From Massilia horti (GTDB lineage Bacteria; Pseudomonadota; Gammaproteobacteria; Burkholderiales; Burkholderiaceae_D), in the NCBI RefSeq assembly GCF_004614195.1, contig NZ_SPUM01000130.1, positions 1-45,068 of the forward strand: 45,068 bases of DNA, written 5' to 3'. Positions within the stretch are counted from its first letter, which is position 1. Every line of letters starts with the position of its first letter. The notes beneath the pieces were generated by a model that was not told where the DNA came from, made no database searches, and saw nothing but the letters and a program-made list of their open reading frames with translations. Positions 1 to 7,867 of the stretch are shown here, piece by piece. The translations under genes and the position numbers were made by a program.

Positions 1-29
1 ACCGCGTGCGCACAGGTGCGCACCCTACG
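1..29. repeat. Interspersed inverted-repeat element, copy A (right arm only, cut by window edge)
   Basis: The bases read ACCGCGTGCGCACAGGTG followed by CGCACCCTACG. This is identical to the right arm of the copies at 1519-1627, 16177-16282 and 42209-42312. The left arm would lie outside the window. The element sits just beyond the rpoH terminator, so it lies 3' of rpoH. Confidence 0.8.
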
Positions 30-33
30 ACGG

Positions 34-63
34 CCAAAACAAAAGGCACCCGCAGATGCCTTT
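34..63 (-). terminator. Rho-independent terminator of rpoH
   Basis: On the minus strand, AAAGGCA and TGCCTTT (57-63 and 42-48) form a 7-bp stem around an 8-nt loop. A TTTTGTTTT-like tract follows. It starts about 20 nt after the rpoH stop codon, which is the expected position and direction for ending the rpoH transcript. Confidence 0.75.
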
Positions 64-82
64 GTCGTGAAGTGTTGAACGC

Positions 83-967
83 TCAGATGTACGCCGCCAG
101 CGAACCTTTCATCTTCTTCAGCGCCGCCGCCTCGATCTGGCGGATGCGTTCGGCCGACACGCCGAATTCCTCGGCCAGCGTGTGCAGCGTCGCGCCCGAG
201 CCGTCGTCGTTGGCGAGCCAGCGCGCCTCGATGATGCGGCGCGAACGCGGGTCGAGCTTGGACAGCGCGCTTTCCAGCCCTTCGGACTGCAGGCGCGTGA
301 CTTCCTCCGCCTCGATCACCTTGGTCGGTTCCTGCTGGTCCGACGACAGGTAGGCGATCGGCGAGAACTTGTCGTCATCGTCGTCGGTCGGCGCTTCGAG
401 CGCGATGTCGCGGCCGGACAGGCGCGTTTCCATCTCGATCACGTCTTCGCGCTTAACGTCGAGCATCTTGGCCAGTTCGTCGACCTGGCCCGGCGTCATC
501 GCGTCCAGGCCCTGCTTGTTGCTGCGCAGGTTGAAGAACAGCTTGCGCTGGGCCTTGGTCGTCGCGACCTTGACCAGACGCCAGTTCTTCAGGATGTATT
601 CGTGCATCTCGGCCTTGATCCAGTGCATCGCGTACGACACCAGGCGCACGCCCTGGCCCGGGTCGAAGCGCTTGACCGCCTTCATCAGGCCGATGTTGCC
701 TTCCTGGATCAGGTCGGCGTGGGGCAGGCCGTAACCGAGGTAGCCGCGCGCGATCGACACGACCAGGCGCAGGTGCGACAGCACCAGCTTTTGCGCGGCT
801 TCCAGGTCGTTCTTCTCCCGCAGCCGCTGGGCCAGCGAGACTTCCTCCTCCTGGCTCAGCATCGGCAGGCGGTTGACAGCCGAGATGTAGGCGTCAATGT
901 TGCCGATATTGCCGGAGAAGCCAAGAGCACGACTGCCGGCTGGAACCAATGCGGATTGTGCGGACAT
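83..967 (-). CDS. rpoH: RNA polymerase heat-shock sigma factor RpoH (sigma-32)
   Basis: The 294-residue protein directs core RNA polymerase to heat-shock promoters (chaperones, proteases). The family layout is complete: region 1.2 near residues 24-55, region 2 (about 55-130, including DLIQEGNIGLMKAVKRFDP), the RpoH box QRKLFFNLR at 140-148, and a region 4.2 helix-turn-helix at about 261-288 ending in ERIRQIEAAALKKMK. An acidic DDDDDK stretch lies before region 4. The ATG at 967 is preceded by GAGGG at a suitable distance. It lies downstream of ftsX, as in many beta- and gammaproteobacteria, but about 670 bp away and with its own control region: a CIRCE operator at 1178-1204 and a long leader hairpin at 1003-1070. 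Identification is secure. Confidence 0.97.
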   Translation of the reverse strand: MSAQSALVPAGSRALGFSGNIGNIDAYISAVNRLPMLSQEEEVSLAQRLREKNDLEAAQKLVLSHLRLVVSIARGYLGYGLPHADLIQEGNIGLMKAVKRFDPGQGVRLVSYAMHWIKAEMHEYILKNWRLVKVATTKAQRKLFFNLRSNKQGLDAMTPGQVDELAKMLDVKREDVIEMETRLSGRDIALEAPTDDDDDKFSPIAYLSSDQQEPTKVIEAEEVTRLQSEGLESALSKLDPRSRRIIEARWLANDDGSGATLHTLAEEFGVSAERIRQIEAAALKKMKGSLAAYI

Positions 968-1002
968 AATCTTTTCCCTCGTAGTGTAATCGTTGCTGCG
1001 TG

Positions 1003-1070
1003 AGAGGCCGTTTCAGAACGGGCATGGCTGGCTTGCGACTCCTTGCCCTGCGCATTCTGAAACAACCTCT
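1003..1070 (-). promoter_or_regulatory. Long hairpin in the rpoH mRNA leader
   Basis: Arms 1003-1020 and 1053-1070 pair over 18 positions. In DNA or plus-strand RNA three pairs are C-A mismatches (1008/1065, 1009/1064, 1019/1054). In minus-strand RNA, the rpoH sense, all three become G-U wobbles, so the helix is uninterrupted. A further GGGCA/TGCCC pairing (1020-1024 with 1044-1048) can extend it. The hairpin ends about 20 nt upstream of the ribosome site. No U-tract follows, so it is not a plain terminator. Its function is inferred only: translation control, mRNA stability, or a decayed repeat. Confidence 0.6.
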
Positions 1071-1177
1071 AAGTCAGTCTGCTGCGGAAAAAGTTCCCGA
1101 AGACATGACTGTTACGGCCGTTACCCTCGCTGGCGGCAGTTGTCGGACACTCTGCCGTCATGCTGTCAGGTCATATA

Positions 1178-1204
1178 TTAGCACTCTCCTGTGGTGAGTG
1201 CTAG
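1178..1204 (-). promoter_or_regulatory. CIRCE operator (HrcA binding site) upstream of rpoH
   Basis: TTAGCACTC (1178-1186), a 9-nt spacer and GAGTGCTAG (1196-1204) match the CIRCE consensus TTAGCACTC-N9-GAGTGCTAA at all but the last base. HrcA is the heat-labile repressor that binds CIRCE, classically at groES-groEL and dnaK. Here the site is 211 bp upstream of the rpoH start codon and overlaps a likely -10, TAATAT on the minus strand. This implies that HrcA represses rpoH transcription. No other heat-shock gene lies close enough to be the target. Confidence 0.92.
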
Positions 1205-1518
1205 CAACCTCAACGGACCGACGATGGGCCTTTAAGCCTGGCCAAAGTTGTTGCCATCAAGAAGCAAAAAAATGGCAGATTCAACTGTAGAGTTACACGC
1301 AGAAACTCTTATTGAGATAGATCAAGCGTTTCGTTCGAATTGCTGGAACTGGGTGTAACGACAGGTTAAAGGCGCGCTAACCGGACTTCTGTTGGATCAC
1401 GCACGTTCGCGACCCAGTATAGGGTGTGATGCCGGGAGGTAAAAGCGAAGTTCGTAGAAGGATTTCTTCGGAAAAACAGAAGGATTGCCTGAACGGCAGC
1501 ACGACTTGGCGGAGGCGT

Positions 1519-1627
1519 CGTAGGGTGTGCAGCTTTGCTGCGCACGCGGTTCGCGAACGCAGCGTAACGAAGCGGCAGCCGCAAGTCGGCACACGGTGAC
1601 CGCGTGCGCACAGGTGCGCACCCTACG
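1519..1627. repeat. Interspersed inverted-repeat element, copy B
   Basis: The left arm (1519-1550, CGTAGGGTGTGCAGC...GCACGCGGT) and right arm (1599-1627) are inverted copies around a variable centre. The left arm differs from the family form by a TGCAGCTTTGCTGC core. The centre begins TTCGCGAACGCAGCG, nearly the same as copy C, so the centre is partly conserved too. It starts 12 nt beyond the ftsX stop codon. Confidence 0.85.
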
Positions 1628-1639
1628 ATGCCTCGGCAG

Positions 1640-2560
1640 TCAGTTCAGGCGTGCCAAATGCCGCTGCACCGACAGCATCGCGCCAACCAACCCCAACCCG
1701 GCGCTAATCGCGAGCAGCCCCGCAAGCGCCGGCGGCGCCAGCGCCGTCAACTGGAACTCGGACGCATACAGGCGCGCAAACTGCGCAATCTCCGTGTTCA
1801 GGGGCCGCAGCGACAGCGCCACCGCACCCAGCGCGATCGCGCCGGCGCACAAGCCAAGCAGGGCGCCAGTGTAGTAGAACGGGCGATGGATGAAGTTATC
1901 CGTCGCGCCCAACAGCTTGGACACCGCGATCTCTTCGCGCTGGGTCAGCACCTGCAGGCGGATCGTGTTGAACACGACGGCAATCACCACCATGCCCAGC
2001 GTGATCGCGAGCAGCAGCAGCACCAGCCGCAGCACCCCAAGCAGCGCGGCCAGCCGCTTGACCCAGGCCGAGTCGACCTGCACCGTGTCCACGCCCGGCA
2101 GCGCGCGCAAGGCCTGGGCAATCGTGTCGATCCGCGCCGCGTCGCCTGCGCTGGCGAAGCCTTCGAGCTTGATCACATAGCTGTCCGGCAGCGGATTCTC
2201 GCCCAGCGTCTCGATCACGTCCGCCAGCCCGCTCTTGTCCTTGAGCGTAGCCAGCGCCTGCTCGCGCGGCACGAATGCGATTCTTGAGCGGCCGTTCTTG
2301 ACGATGCCGGCCAGCCGCGGCGCGACCGCCTGCGCCTGTTCGCGCGTGGCGTCCGGCTTCATGAACAGGCTGATCTCGGGATCGACCGACAACTGTTCCG
2401 ACAGCGGCCGCACGTTGTCGAGCAGTGTGAGCCCGGCGAATGGCAGTGCCAGCGCGATCGCGATCACGACCACGTTGAACAGGAAGCTGCCCGGGGCCTT
2501 GCGCACGTTGGCAAGCGCCGCGCCGAGCGCGAAACGGTGTTGACGCAGCCAGATGCTCAT
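1640..2560 (-). CDS. ftsX: Cell-division ABC transporter permease FtsX
   Basis: The 306-residue inner-membrane protein partners FtsE at the septal ring and transmits ATP hydrolysis to periplasmic peptidoglycan hydrolase activators. Four membrane segments are visible (about 25-47, 172-199, 229-251, 273-296), with a large periplasmic loop after the first, as expected of FtsX. The conserved cytoplasmic stretch LTQREEIAVSKLLGATDNFI follows the second segment. Its ATG overlaps the ftsE stop in an ATGA, so the two are translationally coupled. Repeat element B lies just after its stop codon. Confidence 0.96.
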   Translation of the reverse strand: MSIWLRQHRFALGAALANVRKAPGSFLFNVVVIAIALALPFAGLTLLDNVRPLSEQLSVDPEISLFMKPDATREQAQAVAPRLAGIVKNGRSRIAFVPREQALATLKDKSGLADVIETLGENPLPDSYVIKLEGFASAGDAARIDTIAQALRALPGVDTVQVDSAWVKRLAALLGVLRLVLLLLAITLGMVVIAVVFNTIRLQVLTQREEIAVSKLLGATDNFIHRPFYYTGALLGLCAGAIALGAVALSLRPLNTEIAQFARLYASEFQLTALAPPALAGLLAISAGLGLVGAMLSVQRHLARLN

Positions 2561-3216
2561 GCCGCGCCTCCCGCAAGCGCGCCCGCTTCGAGCCGGATCA
2601 CACGTGCGCCCGAGCCGAGCACCTGCTCATCGTGGGTCGAAATCATGCAGGTCACGCCCACCGAATTGAAGGCGCGCAGGGCCTCGATCACCTTGTCGGC
2701 CGCCACCCGGTCGAGGTTTGCGGTCGGCTCGTCGGCCAGGATGATCTGCGGACGGTTGACGATCGCGCGTGCGATCGCCACCCGCTGCTGCTCGCCGCCC
2801 GACAGTTCCATCGGGTTGGCCCTGGCGCGTTCGAGCAGCCCGACCTTGTCGAGCGCCGCGCGCGCGCGCTGTTCGGCATTGGACGTCAAAGCGCCGGTCA
2901 CGATCAGCGGCAGCATCACGTTGGCCAGGATGTCGCGGTCGTTGAGCAGGCGCTGGTGCTGCAGCACCAGTCCCAGGTTCCGGCGCAGGAAGGGCACCGC
3001 GGATTTTTTGATCTTGCTGATGTCATGGCCGTTCACGATCACCTGTCCGCTGGTCGGGCGTTCGACCGCCGCGATCATCTTCAGGAGGGTCGACTTGCCG
3101 GCGCCGGACGGGCCGGCCAGGTAGACCAGCTCGCCCTTGGCGACACTAAGGGAGACGTCGTGCAGCGCGAATGCGGCGGATGAGTATTTTTTCGAGACGG
3201 ACTTAAATTCGATCAT
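2557..3216 (-). CDS. ftsE: Cell-division ATP-binding protein FtsE
   Basis: The 219-residue ABC ATPase energises FtsX at the divisome. The Walker A GPSGAGKS (35-42), Q-loop region (QHQRLLNDRDILANVMLPL), signature LSGGEQ (138-143), Walker B IILADEP (158-164) and H-loop His195 are all intact. The length is typical of FtsE. It follows ftsY after 6 nt and overlaps ftsX by 4 nt, giving the ftsY-ftsE-ftsX operon common to Proteobacteria. Confidence 0.97.
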   Translation of the reverse strand: MIEFKSVSKKYSSAAFALHDVSLSVAKGELVYLAGPSGAGKSTLLKMIAAVERPTSGQVIVNGHDISKIKKSAVPFLRRNLGLVLQHQRLLNDRDILANVMLPLIVTGALTSNAEQRARAALDKVGLLERARANPMELSGGEQQRVAIARAIVNRPQIILADEPTANLDRVAADKVIEALRAFNSVGVTCMISTHDEQVLGSGARVIRLEAGALAGGAA

Positions 3217-3222
3217 GGGCCT

Positions 3223-4374
3223 TTATCCGAGCAGCGCTTCGACGAATTCCTCGGCCTTGAAGGGCTGCAGGTCTTCCAGCTTTTCGCCGACCCCGATGAA
3301 GTACACCGGCACCGGTCGCGTGCGCGCGATCGCGGCCAGCACGCCGCCCTTGGCGGTGCCGTCCAGCTTGGTGATGATCAGGCCCGTGAGCTGCAGCGCG
3401 TCGTCGAACGCCTTGACCTGGGCCAGCGCGTTCTGGCCGGTGTTGCCGTCGATGACCAAGAGGACTTCGTGCGGCGCGCCTTCCATGCCCTTGCCGATCA
3501 CGCGCTTGATCTTCTTGAGCTCTTCCATCAGGTGCAGCTGGGTCGGCAGGCGGCCGGCGGTGTCGACCATGACCACGTCCATGCCCCGCGCCTTGCCAGA
3601 CTGGACCGCGTCGAACGCCACCGCGGCCGGGTCGCCCGAGGCTTGCGAGATCACCGTCACGTTGTTGCGCTGGCCCCAGACCATCAGCTGCTCGCGGGCG
3701 GCGGCGCGGAAGGTGTCGCCGGCGGCCAGCAGCACCGACTGCTCGTAGGTCTGCATGTGCCGCGCCAGCTTGCCGATGCTGGTGGTCTTGCCGGCGCCGT
3801 TCACGCCGGCGATCATCATCACCAGCGGTTCATGGCGGCCCAGCTCCAGCGGCTTTTCCAGCGTGCGCAGCAAATCGATCATCAGCTCCTTGAGCGCGTT
3901 CTTGACCGCGGCCGGATCGAGCAGCTTGTCTTCCTTGACCTTGCGGCGCAGGTTGTCGAGCAGGTACTGGGTCGCGTCCATGCCGGCGTCCGACATCAGG
4001 AGCGCGGCCTCGAGTTCCTCGTACAGGTCCTCGTCAATGCGCGCGCCGACGAACAGCAGCGACAGGTTGTTGGAGGTCTTGGCCAGGCCCGCCTTCAGGC
4101 GCGCCATCCAGGAGGTCTTCCTTTCGGCTTCCGTGGTCGGGCGCTCGGCGGTCTCGGGGAACAGCTCGGCTTCGGGCGCGGCTTGCGGCGCTTCGGCCTG
4201 GCCGTTTGCGCCGAACCAGCGGCGCAGCAGCGACGGCTGCTCGGGCGCTTGGCTCGAAGCGGGAGCGGGAGCGGGAGCGGGCTCGGGTGCGGCGCTTGGC
4301 GCAGCTTCGGGCGCGGATTGCTCGACTGCTGCCTGCTCGGCTTCAGTTTTTTTTCTCTTGAAAAAACTAAACAT
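3223..4374 (-). CDS. ftsY: Signal recognition particle receptor FtsY
   Basis: The 383-residue SRP GTPase receives ribosome-nascent chain-SRP complexes at the membrane and hands them to SecYEG. An acidic, Ala/Pro-rich N-terminal A domain (about 1-90) contains a PAPAPAPA run encoded by tandem GGGAGC hexamers near 4258-4280. The NG domain follows: GVNGAGKTT (190-198), DTAGR (271-275) and TKLDG (335-339). The start is MFSFFKRKK, a typical basic membrane-contacting N terminus, although no strong ribosome site precedes it. It is the first gene of the ftsYEX operon. Confidence 0.97.
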   Translation of the reverse strand: MFSFFKRKKTEAEQAAVEQSAPEAAPSAAPEPAPAPAPASSQAPEQPSLLRRWFGANGQAEAPQAAPEAELFPETAERPTTEAERKTSWMARLKAGLAKTSNNLSLLFVGARIDEDLYEELEAALLMSDAGMDATQYLLDNLRRKVKEDKLLDPAAVKNALKELMIDLLRTLEKPLELGRHEPLVMMIAGVNGAGKTTSIGKLARHMQTYEQSVLLAAGDTFRAAAREQLMVWGQRNNVTVISQASGDPAAVAFDAVQSGKARGMDVVMVDTAGRLPTQLHLMEELKKIKRVIGKGMEGAPHEVLLVIDGNTGQNALAQVKAFDDALQLTGLIITKLDGTAKGGVLAAIARTRPVPVYFIGVGEKLEDLQPFKAEEFVEALLG

Positions 4375-4656
4375 TCGTTGGTTTGGTGCAGGAGACTGCG
4401 TGAAAAGGCCCGCAACAAGCGGGTATCAGGAATCGGGTCGCGCGTATTTTACCAGCAGGGGAGTAATTCTCCGCCACATGTTTGCTTGTCAAGGCCACCC
4501 GACTGAACAAAAAGCGGGGTCAGGTGGTCTTATGCTGAGCAGGCGCAAACTGCGCCCGCGCAAAGCGGTTTTTGCAACGCGACAGCTATCCCAACCGTGC
4601 GCGGCTGGAAAACCTTTCTTAACTGGTATAGATTACGAACAAAAGTAGAAAAACAG

Positions 4657-4878
4657 ATGGGACCGATCGTGAAAATTTCCAGATATCTTAAACGGATCAT
4701 CGCCGGCGATAAGGTCGTGGCCAACGGCGCGCAGGCGGTACGCAGCGTGATCGCCTGGCTGTTCATCGCGCTGGTCGCACTGTTCCTGACCCATCCCGGC
4801 GGCGAACCGCCCAGCATCTACGACAAGCCGCTGCCGATGCCACCGGGGCTGGAGAGCGCCCCGGGGCTGGTGCCATAA
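4657..4878 (+). CDS. Small single-pass membrane protein, unknown function
   Basis: The 73-residue protein is not recognised. It has a basic N-terminal segment (VKISRYLKRIIAGDK), one hydrophobic helix at about 29-45 and a proline-rich C-terminal tail (PPSIYDKPLPMPP). This suggests an inner-membrane anchor with an extracytoplasmic tail. Codons end in G/C like the neighbours, which favours a real gene over a chance frame. An extended -10-like TGGTATAGA lies at 4624-4632. No good ribosome site precedes the ATG; an in-frame ATG-type start at 4597 is possible but its extra codons look non-coding. The stop is 7 nt from the stop of the convergent TPP-enzyme gene. Confidence 0.55.
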   Translation: MGPIVKISRYLKRIIAGDKVVANGAQAVRSVIAWLFIALVALFLTHPGGEPPSIYDKPLPMPPGLESAPGLVP

Positions 4879-4885
4879 GGGGCAG

Positions 4886-6580
4886 TCAAGCCTTGGCCGC
4901 CTGCGCGTTCTTGCGGATCGTCGCCAGGCTCGCGTTCGGCGTGATCAGGTCGGCGTCATAACGCAGCTCGATCAGGGCCGGCACCTGCTGCCTCGTGTGC
5001 GCAAGCGCGCGTGCCAGCGCCGGCGCGAAGTCCTCGGTGCGGTCCACCACCTCGCCGTGCGCGCCATAGGCCTTTGCCAGGGCCGCGAAATCCGGATTGC
5101 GAATCGTCGTTCCTGACACCCGGCCCGGATACTCGCGTTCCTGGTGCATGCGGATGGTGCCGAACGTCCCGTTGTTAAACACGATGAACAGCACGCCGGC
5201 CTGGTACTGCACGGCGGTGGCCAGTTCCTGCCCCGTCATCATGAACTCGCCGTCGCCGGCGAAGGCGACCACGGTGCGCTCCGGGTCGACGATCCTGGCC
5301 GCCACGGCAGACGGCACCGAATAGCCCATCGCGCCGCTGGTGGGCGCCAACTGCGTGCGCATCGGGCCATAACGGTAGAAGCGGTGCGCCCAGGTCGCGT
5401 AATTGCCGGCGCCGTTGGTGATGATCGTATCGCGCGGTAGTGCCTCCATCAGCTCCTGCACCACCTGCCACAAATTGAGCGGCGCCTCGCCTTCGCGGAA
5501 CACCGGGGGCTCGGCCTGCCATGCCTCCAGATCGGCCTTCGCTTCGGCCACGGTGTGGCGCCACGCGCTGGCGTCGAGCGGTTCCATCGCGGCCAGCATG
5601 GCGGTCACCTGGGGCGCGCCGCTGCAGATCATCAGGTCGGCCTGATACACGCTGCCCAGCTCCTCCGGATCGGCATGGATGTGGACCAGGCGCTGGCGCG
5701 GTATGGGTGCCGAGAGCAGCGAATAGCCACCGGTGGTCATCTCGCCCAGACGCGGGCCGATGGCGATGACCAGGTCCGCGTCCTTGACGCGCGCCGCCAG
5801 TTTGGGGTTGATGCCGATGCCCACGTCACCGGCGTAGTTCGGATGCGTGTTGTCGAGCAGGTCCTGGAAGCGGAATGTGCACCCCACCGGCAACGCGTTG
5901 GCCATGGCGAACTGCTGCAGGTCCGCACATGCCTGGGCGTTCCAGCCGCCACCGCCCAGCAGGACGATGGGCCGGCTGGCCGCGGCCAGCATGGCGCGCA
6001 GCGTCTCGATCTGCGCGGCGGACGGTGCGGCCTGTACCGGCTGGTAGCGGCGGGTATCGGCCACCGCCGCTTTGGTGACCAGCATGTCCTCCGGCAGGGC
6101 CAGCACCACCGGGCCCGGACGGCCGCTGGTCGCCACCTGGAATGCGCGCGCGATGTATTCCGGGATGCGCTCGGCGCGGTCGATCTGCGCCACCCACTTG
6201 GCCATCTGGCCGTACATGCGGCGGTAGTCGATTTCCTGGAACGCCTCGCGGTCCATGAAGTCGCCGCCCACCTGGCCGATGAACAGGATCATCGGGGTCG
6301 AATCCTGGTAGGCCGTGTGCACGCCGATCGAGGCATTGGTCGCGCCCGGCCCGCGGGTGACGAAGCAGATCCCGGGTGTGCCGGTCAGCTTGCCGTAGGC
6401 TTCGGCCATGAACGCCGCGCCACCCTCCTGGCGGTTGATCACGAAGCGGATGTCCGAATCGTGCAGCGCGTCGAGCACGTCGAGGTAGCTTTCGCCGGGC
6501 ACGCCGAAGGCAATCTCCACGCCGTGGATCTGGAGCGCATCGACCAGGATCTGGCCGCCGGTGCGGGATGGAAACGTCAT
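4886..6580 (-). CDS. Thiamine-pyrophosphate enzyme, acetolactate-synthase large-subunit-like
   Basis: The 564-residue protein has all three TPP-enzyme domains: an N-terminal Pyr domain with the catalytic Glu52 in RQEGGA, a central domain (about 190-330) and a C-terminal PP domain with the cofactor motif GDGEF...NN (442-444 to 469-470). The family decarboxylates 2-oxoacids through a TPP carbanion; acetolactate synthase, glyoxylate carboligase and oxalyl-CoA decarboxylase belong to it. No small regulatory subunit (ilvN) follows and no ilvC is nearby, so it is probably not the main branched-chain biosynthetic enzyme. The substrate cannot be read from the sequence. AAGGATGA upstream supports the ATG at 6580. 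Confidence 0.85.
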   Translation of the reverse strand: MTFPSRTGGQILVDALQIHGVEIAFGVPGESYLDVLDALHDSDIRFVINRQEGGAAFMAEAYGKLTGTPGICFVTRGPGATNASIGVHTAYQDSTPMILFIGQVGGDFMDREAFQEIDYRRMYGQMAKWVAQIDRAERIPEYIARAFQVATSGRPGPVVLALPEDMLVTKAAVADTRRYQPVQAAPSAAQIETLRAMLAAASRPIVLLGGGGWNAQACADLQQFAMANALPVGCTFRFQDLLDNTHPNYAGDVGIGINPKLAARVKDADLVIAIGPRLGEMTTGGYSLLSAPIPRQRLVHIHADPEELGSVYQADLMICSGAPQVTAMLAAMEPLDASAWRHTVAEAKADLEAWQAEPPVFREGEAPLNLWQVVQELMEALPRDTIITNGAGNYATWAHRFYRYGPMRTQLAPTSGAMGYSVPSAVAARIVDPERTVVAFAGDGEFMMTGQELATAVQYQAGVLFIVFNNGTFGTIRMHQEREYPGRVSGTTIRNPDFAALAKAYGAHGEVVDRTEDFAPALARALAHTRQQVPALIELRYDADLITPNASLATIRKNAQAAKA

Positions 6581-6725
6581 GGTTCAGTCATCCTTGTTGG
6601 TTCAATACCTGAAATTCTATGCGAGCGGCTCACAGCAGGCTTTTGAAATGGCGACACAAAATTACAGAAAACGCGGCGCCTCGACGGTATGATGCTCGGC
6701 TTGTTTGTTTGATATGGTGAAAGCG

Positions 6726-7832
6726 ATGTACAAGTTCCTGTTTCCGCTGTTGCTGTCCCTGCCTTTTGGCAGCGTTTACGCCGCCGATGCCGCGTCCGAA
6801 TGCGTGACCGACCTCGACGCCATTGCCAAATACTTGCCGGCGAACGATACCGGCGCGGCAGCCGAGCTTGACCATCATGGAAAGGCGATCGAGGAAGCGT
6901 TCCGCAAGGCCCAAGGGGAAGCCGCCAAGGCCGCTGACCTGGCCGCCTGTGAAACCGTCCTGAAAGGCTATCTGCGCGCGTGGCGGCCGGGACACTTGAC
7001 GGTGTCGACCGAAGGCAACTCCCCCTTTGGCGCCGGGCCGGCCGCACAAGACAAGGCGCAGGCCGATGCGCGCGCCCCGGTCTTCAAGGTGCTGGACAAG
7101 GACACGATCCTGTTCGCCTTCGGCACTTTCGACCCCCGCTACAAGGGCGCGGTCGAGGCGCTCATTTCCGGGCATCGGGCCGAGCTGGAAACGCACAAGA
7201 ACTGGATCATTGACGTGCGCAAGAACAATGGCGGATCGGATTCGACCTACACGCCCTTGCTGCCGTGGCTGCTGGATGGGGAATACGTCTTGCACAGGAT
7301 CGAATGGCTGGCGACGCCGGACAATGCGATTGGCCATACGGCAGTTTGCGAGCTGCTCGGCGACACTGAGTCTTGCCCCAAACATATGGAGCCGGTGGTG
7401 CGCGCGGTACAGGGAGGCAAACCTGGCACCTATGTGATGTCAAGCGACGAACGCATTACCTACATTCGCCAGGAAAAGCTTGAGACTCACCAGCCGGCGC
7501 GCGTGGCCGTGTTGGTCGATAACGAATGCGGCAGCAGCTGCGAGCAGTTCCTGCTGGCAGTGCGCGGCAGCTTCAAGGTCAAGCTGGTCGGCCGGCCCAC
7601 CTACGGCTCGCTCGATTATTCCAACATGCGTCCCCATAAGCTTCCATCCGGCAAGCGCACCTTGATGTACGCAACGTCGCGCTCGTTGCGCCTGCCGCTG
7701 ATGCCGATCGACCAGATCGGCGTGCAGCCGGACGTCCTGCTGCTGCCCAAGCCGGTTGACGACGCCGCCCACGATGCCGAAGTACGGCAGGTGCAGCGCT
7801 GGCTCGCCGGCGGCACGCTGCGGCCGCAGTGA
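6726..7832 (+). CDS. Exported S41-peptidase-like protein
   Basis: The protein (368 residues from the ATG at 6726, with GGTGA five bases upstream) starts with a signal peptide, MYKFLFPLLLSLPFGSVYA, probably cut after residue 19. In-frame alternatives are ATG 6714 and TTG 6705. The C-terminal half resembles the tail-specific (S41) protease fold: IIDVRKNNGGSDS at 161-173, then NECGSSCEQF (266-275) where the nucleophilic Ser is expected, and VGRPTYGSLDYSN at 288-300. In CtpA/Tsp the catalytic Lys follows the last Gly-containing motif (GxPTFGKG). Here that position is Ser, as I recall for a GxLDYSN-type S41 subgroup. Catalytic competence is therefore uncertain. No PDZ domain is visible. The next gene is RNase P RNA. 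Confidence 0.75.
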   Translation: MYKFLFPLLLSLPFGSVYAADAASECVTDLDAIAKYLPANDTGAAAELDHHGKAIEEAFRKAQGEAAKAADLAACETVLKGYLRAWRPGHLTVSTEGNSPFGAGPAAQDKAQADARAPVFKVLDKDTILFAFGTFDPRYKGAVEALISGHRAELETHKNWIIDVRKNNGGSDSTYTPLLPWLLDGEYVLHRIEWLATPDNAIGHTAVCELLGDTESCPKHMEPVVRAVQGGKPGTYVMSSDERITYIRQEKLETHQPARVAVLVDNECGSSCEQFLLAVRGSFKVKLVGRPTYGSLDYSNMRPHKLPSGKRTLMYATSRSLRLPLMPIDQIGVQPDVLLLPKPVDDAAHDAEVRQVQRWLAGGTLRPQ

Positions 7833-7858
7833 CCAGTGGTGGCTGCATCGGTTAAAAT
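7829..7858 (+). promoter_or_regulatory. Probable rnpB promoter
   Basis: GTGACC (7829-7834), an 18-bp spacer and TAAAAT (7853-7858) lie at the right distance from the RNase P RNA 5' end near 7868. The -35 overlaps the stop codon of the upstream peptidase-like gene. Confidence 0.55.
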
Positions 7859-7867
7859 ACATTCCGT

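Larger units (their letters stand above)
968..1639. other. Regulatory and repeat-rich interval between ftsX and rpoH
   Basis: No convincing protein gene is present; short open frames here lack ribosome sites and coding bias. Reading leftward, the direction of transcription, it holds inverted-repeat element B (1519-1627), a stretch with no recognised feature (about 1280-1518), a short inverted repeat TGCCAT/ATGGCA (1252-1257 and 1272-1277), the CIRCE operator with a probable -10 (TAATAT on the minus strand at about 1175-1180), and the rpoH leader hairpin. Confidence 0.7.

Noticed and set aside
6..353. Open frame starting MRTGAHPT, and similar RTGAHPT-containing frames at 1604, about 16250, 38510 and 42290
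   Set aside because: The shared peptide is simply a translation of the interspersed repeat arm. The frames run antisense to real genes or through intergenic DNA and have no ribosome sites. Similar database 'conserved hypothetical proteins' could arise the same way.
1252..1277. TGCCAT/ATGGCA inverted repeat as a terminator for ftsX
   Set aside because: It is about 360 nt beyond ftsX and the A-run lies in the loop, not after the stem on the minus strand.
1..1627. CRISPR array suggested by repeated motifs
   Set aside because: The repeats are inverted, scattered over 45 kb and have no regular spacers or cas genes.
4886..6580. Assignment as ilvB or ilvI (biosynthetic acetolactate synthase)
   Set aside because: The TPP-enzyme motifs fit, but there is no regulatory subunit gene or ilvC next to it. 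The general family name is safer.
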